NCBI RefSeq assembly: GCF_014696105.1
Contig: NZ_JACJPO010000043.1
Coordinates: 1-49,445, forward strand
Origin: Microcoleus sp. FACHB-1515
GTDB taxonomy: Bacteria; Cyanobacteriota; Cyanobacteriia; Elainellales; Elainellaceae
Length of the DNA: 49,445 nt
Direction: 5' to 3'
A program made the position numbers and the translations under genes. This document shows, piece after piece, positions 33,844-42,545 of the stretch. Position 1 is the first letter of the stretch; every line of letters starts with the position of its first letter. Under the pieces are notes generated by a model. The model had not been told where the DNA came from. It searched no databases and saw only the letters and a list, made by a program, of their open reading frames with translations.

Positions 33844-34035
33844 ATGACACTTGAAGAATTTGAGGATGAAGTTCGTCAAGCGATCGAACGCATCCTTAAT
33901 CATTTGCAGGCTGCTAGTCTGCTGGCTCCTCGCTCTGTCGCTGAAGCCCAAGCTGAAATTCTGCACACGGGCAGACTGGTCGAAGAATTAGGCTACCTCA
34001 TTGAAGACTTTATCGAGCAACAGCGCAATCGCTAG
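33844..34035 (+). CDS. small acidic protein of unknown function
   Basis: A 63-residue acidic, helical protein beginning MTLEEFEDEVRQAIERILNH and ending LVEELGYLIEDFIEQQRNR. Two amphipathic helices are predicted from the heptad-like spacing. I believe similar short proteins occur in other cyanobacteria, but I know no function. ATG 33844 begins the conserved-looking helical part; an ATG at 33802 would add fourteen residues. It overlaps the convergent receiver gene by four bases (CTAG holds both stops). Confidence 0.65.
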   Translation: MTLEEFEDEVRQAIERILNHLQAASLLAPRSVAEAQAEILHTGRLVEELGYLIEDFIEQQRNR

Positions 34036-34460
34036 CTGCGATCGTCTTGCAAGTGCCACAGTTCTTCAATGATGGCGCGATGCAAAGCGGCGAGATCGAT
34101 CGGCTTGACCAGATAGCGACGCGCTCCTAATCCAAGTGCTCGCTGCTGGTCACTTTTGAACGCGCAAGCTGAAACGACAACAACTGGAATTTTGCACCAT
34201 GTTTCGTTTTGACGCATCTGCTGCAACAGCGAATAGCCGTCGATGTCGGGCAGTTTGATATCCAGCAGGACGAGATGCGGCTGAAACTGGGGCAGAGCTG
34301 TGAGAAAATCGCGTCCACAGACAACGCTCGAAACGCAGTAGCCCATGTGCGTCAGATAGTCCAGCAGCAATAGGCGATTGGTTGAGTTGTCCTCTACTAG
34401 CAATATTCGAGCAGAATGCGCGGGGCAGTGCTGCTTTGTAAGTTGAGTTTGAGTTGACAA
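34032..34460 (-). CDS. single-domain response regulator
   Basis: A 142-residue CheY-like receiver with an 18-residue variable leader. Acidic residues are in LLVEDN, phosphoacceptor Asp67 in LLDIKLPDIDG, the serine of VVSA and Lys119 in LVKPIDL. All activation residues are present; no output domain. No kinase lies beside it: DNA polymerase I is 200 bases upstream and the other neighbour is convergent. It could therefore be an orphan receiver served by one of the hybrid kinases elsewhere, including those in this window. Confidence 0.9.
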   Translation of the reverse strand: MSTQTQLTKQHCPAHSARILLVEDNSTNRLLLLDYLTHMGYCVSSVVCGRDFLTALPQFQPHLVLLDIKLPDIDGYSLLQQMRQNETWCKIPVVVVSACAFKSDQQRALGLGARRYLVKPIDLAALHRAIIEELWHLQDDRS

Positions 34461-34660
34461 GGGAATATTCGGCCTGTGCAGGAGCGTTCACTACCAGTGA
34501 CACGACGGATCTAATCGCTTTTACAAAGCCGAAACAGGCTAGCTCAAAAAACTTAATGCACCCTTGTTTCTCTGTCTTTGCTGATGCCGCTCTAGCAATG
34601 TTAAGCGATCGTGTTTTTATCATTACATGATTATGGCGGGCATTCAGACTGTTCGATCGT

Positions 34661-37621
34661 CTATTTGGTTTCCATCCAGTTTTGCCCAGCGCGAACTTCG
34701 ACCATCAGCGGCACCGTTAACTCAACTGCCGTTTCCATTGCCGATTTAATTTCAGGTTGAAGCGCTTCCCACTCATCCGGATGCACTTCAAAGACAAGTT
34801 CATCATGGACTTGCAGCAGCAGTCGTGCCCGTCTATCTTGCAGCACCTCATGCAGCTTCACCATCGCAATCTTGATGATATCCGCGCTGGAGCCTTGAAT
34901 CGGTGCGTTTGCTGCCGCTCGCAAAAGCTGTGCGTCAAACTGGTCGCGGGTTTTGAGCTTGTCCAGGTTAATCGAATTGGGATCTTTACCGCGCTGGTTG
35001 CGGATGCTGTCGCTGGCGAAATTGAAGTAGCGACGGCGACCTTTAATCGTAGTGACAAACCCGTGTGCGATCGCTTCTCTTTGCATCTGTTGCAGATAGC
35101 GAAACACTTTGGGATAGCGTTTGTTGAAGCGATCGATAAACACTCGCGAATCATTCACAGATGCACCCGATTCACGCGCAAATCGCTGTGCGCCCATGCC
35201 GTAAATGACACCAAAGTTGATCACCTTTCCTAAGCGGCGTTCTTCCGATGTCACTTCATCTTTTTCAAACAGTAACCGCGCCGTCAGTGTGTGAACATCT
35301 TCGCCTTTGCGATAGGTTTCAACTAACACAGGCTCTTGCGTCAGGTGCGCCAAAATTCGTAGTTCAATCTGTGAATAGTCGGCAGCGGCCATCAGCCAGC
35401 CAGATTCGGGAATAAAGGCTTTGCGGATGCGGCGGCTAAATGCGGTGCGAATGGGAATGTTTTGCAAATTTGGGTCAGACGAAGACAGGCGGCCTGTCGA
35501 GGTAATTGCCTGATTAAAGTCAGTGTGCAGCCGTCCGGTATCTTTGCGAACCAAGCTGGGTAGCTTGTCAACGTAGGTCGATTTGAGCTTCGTCAGGGTG
35601 CGGTGTTCGACGATCGCCTCCACAACCGGATGATCGTCCCGCAGCTTCTCTAGCGTTGCTGCATCGGTCGAATAGCCCGTCTTGATTTTGCGCGACTTTT
35701 TGCGATCGAGATTCAGCTTGCCAAACAGCAAATCGCTAAGCTGCTTGGGCGATCCGAGGCTGAACTTTTCGCCTGCTGCTTCATAAGCTCGCAGTTCGAT
35801 CGCCGCCAAATCCGTTTCTAGCGTCTTCGAGAATTCCTTTAAGTAATCGATGTCGATGCAGATGCCGTCGATTTCCATCTGTCCCAGCACGGGTTCGAGT
35901 GGCTGTTCAATATCGAGCAGCAGGCTGTGCAGTTCGGGAACCTGATCGAGTTCGGCTCTGAGCTTGCCAACTAAGTGATAGGTGCTGTAGACATCCATGC
36001 CGCAGTAGTCCGCGACGGCAGGAATCGAGATGTCTGCGATCGTTTGGCCTTTCGGAACGAGATCGGTATAGTTCAACGCCTGCACGCCCAAATATCTCAG
36101 CCCCAATTCGCTCAATTTGTGCGAACCTTCGGGATTGAGGACGTAGCTTGCCAGCATTGAATCGAAGATGACGCCGCGCACTTCGACGCCTTGGAAGTAA
36201 AAGACCAAGCGATCGAACTTGGCGTTGTGCATCGCCTTGGGATAGTCGGCGCTTTCGAGAATTGGGCGCAGGGCTTCGAGAACAATTGACTTGTCGAGGT
36301 TCTGGCCGGACTTGTGGCCGATCGCAATGTAGGCCATTTCATCCAAATCCTCTCCCCAACAGCAGCCAATGCCGACGAGATCGGCATCGCGAGGCTCAAC
36401 GTCAGTCGTCTCGGTATCCCACGCGACGGGACGAGCCGGATCGGTGCAGGTTTTGAGAATGTTGACCAGTTCCGTCAGCTTTTCGGGCGTGTCGATGATA
36501 CGCGGACGAATGGCGATCGGCGTTCGCTGCTGTGCAACTTCCGTCTCTTCGGCACTGAAGAACCACAGGTCATCGCTTTCGCCAAAATCGGGAATGGCAA
36601 TCGGTGCTCCGATCGCCTGAGCAGCCGTTGCTTCAACGCCAGTCGCTTCCGAAAAATCGGTATCGACGCCATCGAGATCGGATGATTTCTCGATTGCGCC
36701 GCCGAACTGCTGCTGCAACTGCGGCATTTTGTTGAGAAACGATTTCATCTCCAGCTTTTCAAGCAGCGATCGCACCTTCGCCTCATCGAACCCATGCAGC
36801 TTGCAGGCATCAACATCGACCTCGACAGGCACATCGAGGTGAATCTGCGCCATGTACTGCGAATGACAGGCGGCATCGCGTCCGGCTTCGAGTTTTTGCT
36901 TGGTCGCGCCTTTGATCTGGTCGATCGAAGCGTAAATTTGCTCTAGCGAGCCATAAGTATTCAGTAAGGTGACAGCAGTTTTTTCGCCAATTCCTTTGAC
37001 ACCCGGAATATTGTCAGACGTATCGCCGCACAGCGCTTTGAAGTCCACGACTTGAGCGGGCGCAACGCCGAGCTTTTCCTTCACCTGTTCGGGGCCAAAC
37101 TCACGAGGCGGCGGCTGTCCGCGTCCAAACGTGGTGCTGAGGTAGAGGACACGAATTTTGTCGTCATCGACAAGCTGGAACAGGTCGCGATCGCCACTCA
37201 AAATTCTGACCTGAAAATCATCTCCACTGACTCGCCGCGCCAACGTGCCAATCACGTCGTCCGCTTCGTAGCCTGAGACGGTGACGATCGGCAAATCCAT
37301 CGCCTCCAGCAGTTCCTTGAGGTTCTTCAAATCCGGCTTGAAGTCTTCCGGGGCTTCCGGCCTGCCTTCTTTGTAGGTTTCGTCAGCCGTGTGGCGGAAG
37401 GTCGGATCGCTCAGATCAAAGGCGATCGCCACGTGCGTCGGGCGTTCTTTTTCGATCGTTTCAATCAGCGCTTTGAGAAACCCAAACGTCACGCTCGTCG
37501 GAATTCCGGTTGTCGTCCGCAAACCGCCATCGCGTCCTTTGGCGTGGGCGAAGTACGATCGGAAGGCCAGCGAGTGTCCGTCAACCAGCAGAAACAGAGG
37601 CGTTTTGTCGTTCGTCATCAT
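34661..37621 (-). CDS. polA: DNA polymerase I
   Basis: A 986-residue family A polymerase used for Okazaki fragment processing and repair synthesis. The 5'-3' exonuclease domain fills about residues 1-290 (LLVDGHSLAFRSYFA, SGYEADDVIGTLA, LSGDRDLFQL, GVKGIGEKTA). The 3'-5' proofreading domain follows after a cyanobacteria-like insert; VAWDTETTD carries its acidic pair, so proofreading is probably active. The polymerase has motif A AADYSQIELRILAHLT, the O-helix block RRLGKVINFGVIYGMG, and motif C LLQVHDELVFEV. Length and layout are typical. It starts at 37621 with a second ATG immediately after, and stands alone. Confidence 0.97.
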   Translation of the reverse strand: MMTNDKTPLFLLVDGHSLAFRSYFAHAKGRDGGLRTTTGIPTSVTFGFLKALIETIEKERPTHVAIAFDLSDPTFRHTADETYKEGRPEAPEDFKPDLKNLKELLEAMDLPIVTVSGYEADDVIGTLARRVSGDDFQVRILSGDRDLFQLVDDDKIRVLYLSTTFGRGQPPPREFGPEQVKEKLGVAPAQVVDFKALCGDTSDNIPGVKGIGEKTAVTLLNTYGSLEQIYASIDQIKGATKQKLEAGRDAACHSQYMAQIHLDVPVEVDVDACKLHGFDEAKVRSLLEKLEMKSFLNKMPQLQQQFGGAIEKSSDLDGVDTDFSEATGVEATAAQAIGAPIAIPDFGESDDLWFFSAEETEVAQQRTPIAIRPRIIDTPEKLTELVNILKTCTDPARPVAWDTETTDVEPRDADLVGIGCCWGEDLDEMAYIAIGHKSGQNLDKSIVLEALRPILESADYPKAMHNAKFDRLVFYFQGVEVRGVIFDSMLASYVLNPEGSHKLSELGLRYLGVQALNYTDLVPKGQTIADISIPAVADYCGMDVYSTYHLVGKLRAELDQVPELHSLLLDIEQPLEPVLGQMEIDGICIDIDYLKEFSKTLETDLAAIELRAYEAAGEKFSLGSPKQLSDLLFGKLNLDRKKSRKIKTGYSTDAATLEKLRDDHPVVEAIVEHRTLTKLKSTYVDKLPSLVRKDTGRLHTDFNQAITSTGRLSSSDPNLQNIPIRTAFSRRIRKAFIPESGWLMAAADYSQIELRILAHLTQEPVLVETYRKGEDVHTLTARLLFEKDEVTSEERRLGKVINFGVIYGMGAQRFARESGASVNDSRVFIDRFNKRYPKVFRYLQQMQREAIAHGFVTTIKGRRRYFNFASDSIRNQRGKDPNSINLDKLKTRDQFDAQLLRAAANAPIQGSSADIIKIAMVKLHEVLQDRRARLLLQVHDELVFEVHPDEWEALQPEIKSAMETAVELTVPLMVEVRAGQNWMETK

Positions 37622-38044
37622 TCAATTTTAACGCTCCCTTTCTGCGACCGAACTAGACTAGAGTGGCGTTACTGCAAAAAAGTGTAGTTGTTAGGTTACC
37701 GATCGACTGTTTTGGATTCAGTTATAGCTGAACGGGCGGACGCATTGTGAAGTGATGAGTAGATTCAGCAGAAAACGACTATTTCAATTTAGCATCGCAG
37801 TTTTGTTTGCAAGTATTGTTTTTCTGCTGTGGATTTCAAATAAGAGCTATGGATTAGACTTGAATCTTCTGCTACTGATCCTAGTTTGCCCGATCTTGGA
37901 GTAGCACTTGTCGGTTTTGTCGTCTGGCTAATCATTGAAGGAATTGGAGCAATATGGGACAGGCTGTATTGCTTCGATTGGTGGCGCAATCTCGATCGCA
38001 GGCAGCGGTAAAGTAAAATCAATTTCATCGCTGCGTCCGTCCTT
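37622..38044. other. intergenic region with a probable broken gene
   Basis: About 420 bases between polA and the PIN-domain gene, which are divergent. The first 130 bases presumably hold promoters. The rest contains the frameshifted small membrane gene described separately. Confidence 0.45.
37755..38011 (+). pseudogene. probable frameshifted small membrane protein gene
   Basis: ATG 37755 opens a frame reading MSRFSRKRLFQFSIAVLFAS with a hydrophobic helix, and stops at 37902-37904. In another frame (open from about 37845) the sequence continues as DLGVALVGFVVWLIIEGIGA, then IWDRLYCFDWWRN, to a TAA at 38009-38011. Together they read as a two-helix membrane protein of about 85 residues broken by one frameshift near 37845-37905. 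Each part alone is short, so a sequencing error or chance cannot be excluded. Confidence 0.4.
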
Positions 38045-38473
38045 ATGGCAATTCCACAAATTGTAATTGATACGAATGTGATTGTTGCTGGACTTAGATC
38101 AAAGCGAGGAAGCGCCTATCAGCTATTATCCCTTGTCGGCACAGGTGCATTTGAGATTCATTTGTCAGTGCCGATCGTGCTTGAATATCGGGAAGTTTTG
38201 CTGCGAGAACTTCCAAATCTCCTGATTTCTGAAGCAGATGTTGAAAGCTTGATCGGATTTCATTGCTCAGTTGCAACACGTCATCAAATCTTTTTCCTTT
38301 GGCGACCTCTTCTACGAGATCCAAAAGATGACATGGTGCTAGAGCTTGCTGTTAAGGCTAGATGTGATAGCGTAGTGACGTATAACATCCGCGATTTCGC
38401 GGGTATAGAGCAGTTTGGAATCAGCGCAATTACGCCTGCGGAATTTCTTCAATCGATTGGAGCATTGTCATGA
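38045..38473 (+). CDS. PIN-domain toxin (putative toxin-antitoxin system)
   Basis: A 142-residue PIN-fold ribonuclease of the PIN_3/COG1569 type often annotated as a VapC-like toxin. Acidic active-site residues are in VIDTNVIVAGL, the Glu of VLEYREVL, and RDPKDDMVLELAV, with NIRDF late in the protein. Such toxins cut RNA when their antitoxin is degraded. The next gene begins within its stop codon (ATGA at 38470-38473), so the pair is translationally coupled. Toxin-first order differs from the classical vapBC order but is common in this subfamily. Confidence 0.85.
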   Translation: MAIPQIVIDTNVIVAGLRSKRGSAYQLLSLVGTGAFEIHLSVPIVLEYREVLLRELPNLLISEADVESLIGFHCSVATRHQIFFLWRPLLRDPKDDMVLELAVKARCDSVVTYNIRDFAGIEQFGISAITPAEFLQSIGALS

Positions 38474-38733
38474 GTAATCTAAACATTCAACTGCCCGATT
38501 CTCTCCACAAGAGCCTGCAAATGCTCGCGAAACAAGATGGAATTTCGATCGATCAATTCATTGCGATCGCCATTGCAGAAAAAATTGCCGCTCTCACGAC
38601 TGAGAAATATTTAAATGAACTTGCGGAACGAGGCAGTCGAGAAAAATACGAAGTCGTTCTAGCGAAAGTTCCTAATGTTGAACCAGAGCCGTTCGACCAG
38701 TTACCTATCCAAGATACCAATCGAAATCAATAA
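38470..38733 (+). CDS. antitoxin-like ribbon-helix-helix protein
   Basis: An 87-residue protein. Residues 1-45 look like a ribbon-helix-helix domain: a short strand NLNIQLPDSL, a helix LHKSLQMLAKQDG, a turn ISIDQ, and a helix FIAIAIAEKIAAL. The acidic C-terminal tail (VPNVEPEPFDQLP) fits a toxin-binding segment. The overlap with the PIN-domain gene and the small size support an antitoxin that also represses its own operon. This is inference from context and fold pattern, not a motif that proves it. Confidence 0.78.
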   Translation: MSNLNIQLPDSLHKSLQMLAKQDGISIDQFIAIAIAEKIAALTTEKYLNELAERGSREKYEVVLAKVPNVEPEPFDQLPIQDTNRNQ

Positions 38734-38741
38734 CTAAAATT

Positions 38742-39599
38742 ATGCAGCAGTCAAGTCATTTGGTTAAATCGTCAGCTAATTCAACCATTCGCCTTTTAGC
38801 CCTTGACATCGACGGCACGATCGCCGGACTCAACAACGAAATTAATCCGCCTGTCCTTGAAGCAATTCGCGCTGCACAAGTGAAAGGAATTCAAGTGGCG
38901 ATCGCCACAGGTCGAATGTTTCGATCGGCACTGCGATTTCATCAAGCGATCGGCTCCACTTTGCCGCTGATTACCTATCAGGGTGCACTGATTAAAGATG
39001 TTTCAACTGCTAAAGTTTTGCGTCACTGGCCGCTGTCGATCGAAACGGCTTTGAAACTGTTGGAATATTTTGATCAAACTGAGTTTCGCCAAGAGCTTTC
39101 GCTGCACTTGTATATTGACGATCGGCTCTACGTTCGTGAAATCACGCCGGAGACTGCTTTATATTGTGAGCGATCGGGCGTGGAAGCGATCGCAGTTAGC
39201 GATTTACGTCGTGCTTTGGAAATTGACACGCCGACAAAAATTTTGGCGTTGAGTGAAGATACCGATTTGATCGATCGCTTGCTTTCCAATTTGCGACAGC
39301 ACTATACGCCTGCTGAACTGTATTTCACCAAATCGGTTGCCACCTTTTTTGAAGCTGCAAATCCGCTGGTGAATAAAGGAACGGCTGTGAAGTATTTAGC
39401 TGAAGAAATATTGGGGTTGAAAGCCGAGAATGTAATGGCGATCGGAGACAACTTCAACGACGTTGAGATGATTGAATATGCCGGGATTGGTGTGGCAATG
39501 GGCAACAGCCCGATCGAGGTTCAAACTTATGCAAATTGGGTCGCGCCTGATGTTGAAAAGTCCGGAGTTGCACGGGCGATCGAACAATTTTTGCTGTAA
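38742..39599 (+). CDS. Cof-type HAD-IIB phosphatase
   Basis: A 285-residue HAD-superfamily phosphatase. Motif I ALDIDGTIAG carries the nucleophile Asp and the general acid Asp, motif II is in IATGRM, the type IIB cap follows, motif III is the lysine of VNKGTAVKYL, and motif IV is AIGDNFNDVEMIEYAG. Enzymes of the Cof group dephosphorylate sugar phosphates, pyridoxal phosphate or similar metabolites; the substrate here is unknown. It lies 8 bases after the antitoxin-like gene, so all three genes may share a transcript. Confidence 0.92.
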   Translation: MQQSSHLVKSSANSTIRLLALDIDGTIAGLNNEINPPVLEAIRAAQVKGIQVAIATGRMFRSALRFHQAIGSTLPLITYQGALIKDVSTAKVLRHWPLSIETALKLLEYFDQTEFRQELSLHLYIDDRLYVREITPETALYCERSGVEAIAVSDLRRALEIDTPTKILALSEDTDLIDRLLSNLRQHYTPAELYFTKSVATFFEAANPLVNKGTAVKYLAEEILGLKAENVMAIGDNFNDVEMIEYAGIGVAMGNSPIEVQTYANWVAPDVEKSGVARAIEQFLL

Positions 39600-39600
39600 A

Positions 39601-39629
39601 AAAGGGACTTGCTAAAGACAAATCCCTTT
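39601..39629. terminator. bidirectional terminator-like hairpin
   Basis: AAAGGGACTTG pairs with CAAATCCCTTT (one internal mismatch) around a 7-base loop, between the convergent HAD phosphatase and DUF2231 genes. A-rich and T-rich edges serve both directions. Confidence 0.7.
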
Positions 39630-39637
39630 CCACATTC

Positions 39638-40180
39638 TTACTGCTTACGGCTGCTGGGACCAATTACCGAAACTTTGTGACGGTAAACCAGTTCGCCACC
39701 GTACCAGCCACTAATTCCCAGCAAGGTTGCTGTCAGAATTGAAATGATAATTCCGGTTGGCAAGATTGCATCAGCAGGGTTGCCCAAGCGCAGCAAATAG
39801 TTAACCAGCGTCAGGCCAAGAATCGCGATGTTGATATACATGTGCGCCCAGCCTGCGGTGTTTTTGCGAACGCGCTTGATTCTCAAAAAGTCGCTCATTC
39901 CAGTAATGGCAGCGGCGATCGCTGTCACCAAACCTAGACCAATCAGCCAAATTGAAGCTCGTGCCCAGAAGTTATCCTGCGTGAAAAAGTAGCCGATATC
40001 GCTGCCTGCTGCCGTCACAAGTAGGCCGATCGGCATTGTCACGATCACCGGATGCAGCGGGTGTCCGGCAACATTTACCGTGCTGACAATGCCTGGATCA
40101 ACGTACTCGTCATGCTTGCTTTCCATGACAGCAGGCACATCGGGATAGGGCGTGCCGTTATCTCTCTCTTTGGTTTCCAT
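39638..40180 (-). CDS. DUF2231 membrane protein
   Basis: A 180-residue protein with four predicted membrane helices (IVTMPIGLLVTAAGSDIGYF, ASIWLIGLGLVTAIAAAITG, MYINIAILGLTLVNYLL, GIIISILTATLLGISGWYGG) and the DUF2231 hallmarks VAGHPLHPVIVTMPIG near the first helix and SGWYGGELVYRH at the end. The conserved HPLHP histidines suggest metal or haem contact, which I cannot test. ATG 40180 starts the acidic soluble leader; a frame start at 40243 would add 21 basic residues. Function unknown. Confidence 0.82.
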   Translation of the reverse strand: METKERDNGTPYPDVPAVMESKHDEYVDPGIVSTVNVAGHPLHPVIVTMPIGLLVTAAGSDIGYFFTQDNFWARASIWLIGLGLVTAIAAAITGMSDFLRIKRVRKNTAGWAHMYINIAILGLTLVNYLLRLGNPADAILPTGIIISILTATLLGISGWYGGELVYRHKVSVIGPSSRKQ

Positions 40181-40360
40181 GAGTGTTCTCGCTCGCAGCT
40201 TGGCTACCGAAAATTTGCGGGTAATACTTGTTTGAAAAGGCACTTGAATCGCAGCGATACCTTACCGGAAGCGCTTCCTTCTCGCCCATTCAATTGTTTT
40301 CTCTTTTTAGGTGTATCGAGAGAAACCCGTAAGAGCATCCAACTTTAGGCAGACTCACGC

Positions 40361-41101
40361 TTAAGTGGGAAACTGCTCGACGATCGCTTGCCCTTGAAAC
40401 GTGAGTCTTCCAGCCGCAATTACCAGTTGCGTCAGCTTGATCGAAACGCCTTTCATATCGAAATTGCGTAGATCAAGAATGTCACCAGCGCTATCAAGAA
40501 TAGCAGTGGTTAATTCTGGTGAGATTTCTGCTTCATCGCCATATTCAACCTGATTGAGCTTGAGGCGTTGGCCGTTGGTGTCGATCGAGGGAACAGCGGT
40601 GAAAGCAATCTGCTCGATCGCGCCTGTATCTTGCCGTTCGACTTCAGCTTTGAGGGCGACTTTTTGGGTGTCAGGTAGGGAAAAATGGATCGATCGCACG
40701 TTCAAATGAACAGGCTGACCATTGATTTCAACTGACAGATTTTGCAGCTTGCTTTTAATGAAATCTGAGTTGAAAGCTCGCTCAATATCCTGCTCAGTCA
40801 GCACCATTTCTGCTACCGCTTCGGAAGGACGAGTGAATTCAATTTCGCCAAAAGCCGCTTTGAGCGGATTAATGCCAACCTGATTGATTTCCAGCGTCAA
40901 TTCTTCAGCGCGGAGGTCTTGTTTCATCACCAAGCCTTCGCCTTCAATCTTCACCGATTCAAGCTCGCCCTGCATCAGCTTGAAACCGTCAGTGCGAATA
41001 TCAACTTCAATATCTTCCACTTCATCAAGTGCAGTCGAAATCCCAACTTCTGCGGCTTTGCTAAGCGCTTGCTCTCCAAGATCTGGCCCGTTACCAAACA
41101 C
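40361..41101 (-). CDS. DUF2993 (LmeA-like) protein
   Basis: A 246-residue protein of the DUF2993 family, some of which bind phospholipid (LmeA of mycobacteria). It shows the family's long beta-rich pattern: DVRTDG-like repeats around DIEVDIRTDG, LTEQDIERAFNSDFI, and closing LRNFDMKGVSIKLTQLVIAAGRLTFQGQ. No signal peptide is seen. GTG 41101 was chosen because AAAGGAACG lies about 10 bases upstream and the helix GNGPDLGEQALSKAAE follows; a frame start at 41161 adds 20 residues without a good site. The role is unknown; the nearby genes are membrane- or stress-like. Confidence 0.8.
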   Translation of the reverse strand: MFGNGPDLGEQALSKAAEVGISTALDEVEDIEVDIRTDGFKLMQGELESVKIEGEGLVMKQDLRAEELTLEINQVGINPLKAAFGEIEFTRPSEAVAEMVLTEQDIERAFNSDFIKSKLQNLSVEINGQPVHLNVRSIHFSLPDTQKVALKAEVERQDTGAIEQIAFTAVPSIDTNGQRLKLNQVEYGDEAEISPELTTAILDSAGDILDLRNFDMKGVSIKLTQLVIAAGRLTFQGQAIVEQFPT

Positions 41102-41209
41102 AGTACTTCGTTCCTTTGATTGAGTGTTTCTTGATTCTGGAAAACCACTTCCACACAGCAATGTAAAGGTGGAAGTGGTTTCTAGATATGTCTAGGTAGC
41201 TCGATCGAA

Positions 41210-42253
41210 CTACTTCATCTCAGCAGCCATTTCTTGCTGCAACTGCGCTTTGTACTCTTTGAATTGAGTTGCCAAGCGCTCGCTTTCTTCACTGCTGAAG
41301 TTGTCACGAATAGCAGCAAAGTAGGTGCTTTCTTCTTGACGAACGTGATCCATCACGATGTTCTTGAGCTGATTCACCTTTTCTTTGAAGATGGGTGAAG
41401 CCGGATCGGTGGACTTGAGTTCGTCCATGATTACGCGCATCTCAGCTTGCTCATCATAGAGTTCCTTCAAGTCACCATCAGGATATTTGCCGCGCACCGC
41501 AGGATAGGCAACTTCTTCTTCTGCCTTGGCGTGAACATTCAGATCCTTGTAGATTTGACCGAAGTATTCTTGGATCTTTTGCGGGTCATTGCTCTGCAAC
41601 AGTTCCATGAACAAAACGTTCACTTTCTGGTGATCCATGCGGATGACATCTTGCAGGTTCATGTCCGACTTGTCGGAAGTTTGGGTAACCACGCTACCCG
41701 CAACGCCGCTCAGCGCAGCAACGGCATCTTGAACCCGCGCCCATAGACCTTGATCGGCTTGCTGTCCGGTCAATTCGTAAACGCCCAGCATTTCCAGAAC
41801 ACCCTTGAGTTGTTCTTGGTGAGCGCGATTTTCAAAATTGATCGTGTTCAGCGGAGTAATGGCAGCTTCGACATCTGCGCCGACTTTTTGAGCGGCTTTG
41901 TGAACGATGATGCCGTTCATAAACTGCTGGTGCTTCAGCAATTCGTGCTGGAACACTTTTTCAAAAATTGTTAGCTTTGTGCCAGACATCAGTTCGTCAA
42001 TCTTCCTCACCATGTCCGAAATTTCCTCTTTCGGCTGGGCAGGATTGCCGTATTGGACAATCACGGTTTCGAGGATGCCCAAGTTTTTTTGGTCATCCTT
42101 GATCATGTCTTGAAAGCGCTTTTGAATATCGCTATCGCCGATCGCCGAGATAAACTTTTGTTCGTTAGAAATAATCAGTTCTTGAATGGCCTTCATGTCG
42201 GCAAGCTTCATGCCGATCGCTTGACGCTTCGTATCATCAAGAGTCGTAACCAT
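41210..42253 (-). CDS. two-domain hemerythrin-like protein
   Basis: A 347-residue cytoplasmic protein made of two helical halves. The C-terminal half is a hemerythrin HHE domain: a helix with MDHQKV, NVHAKAEEEVAYP, DEQAEMRVIMDEL, and MDHVRQEESTYF. Most iron ligands are present, but the usual EH of the third ligand motif reads EQ, so the diiron site may be altered. The N-terminal half (ISNEQKFISAIGDSDIQKRF and later FQHELLKHQQFMNGIIVHKA) is a related bundle without a clear ligand set. GGGAGAAC precedes the ATG. Hemerythrins bind oxygen, nitric oxide or iron, or sense redox state. Neighbouring genes are consistent with a stress role. Confidence 0.88.
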   Translation of the reverse strand: MVTTLDDTKRQAIGMKLADMKAIQELIISNEQKFISAIGDSDIQKRFQDMIKDDQKNLGILETVIVQYGNPAQPKEEISDMVRKIDELMSGTKLTIFEKVFQHELLKHQQFMNGIIVHKAAQKVGADVEAAITPLNTINFENRAHQEQLKGVLEMLGVYELTGQQADQGLWARVQDAVAALSGVAGSVVTQTSDKSDMNLQDVIRMDHQKVNVLFMELLQSNDPQKIQEYFGQIYKDLNVHAKAEEEVAYPAVRGKYPDGDLKELYDEQAEMRVIMDELKSTDPASPIFKEKVNQLKNIVMDHVRQEESTYFAAIRDNFSSEESERLATQFKEYKAQLQQEMAAEMK

Positions 42254-42545
42254 TGTTTGTTCTCCCTATGAAGCAGTTATTACAAAGAACGCTCACAATT
42301 TCCACTTTGCCGCAGCAATTTCAAACCATCATCAATCTTTTGACGGACGCTCATTAATTCACCCTTTAGAAGGAGAATCGCTTGAAGTCGATTTGTGATT
42401 TGAATCGACACTTTGAGAAGTTTTCAGTTGCATTCAAGTTCTACCTCTGTCGATCGATAGAAATCATTTGCAAAATCTAGCTGTGTCACCTGGCAAAAGA
42501 CTCGTTAAGCTGGAAAATAAAGAAAACATCGATGCAAGAAGGCTT

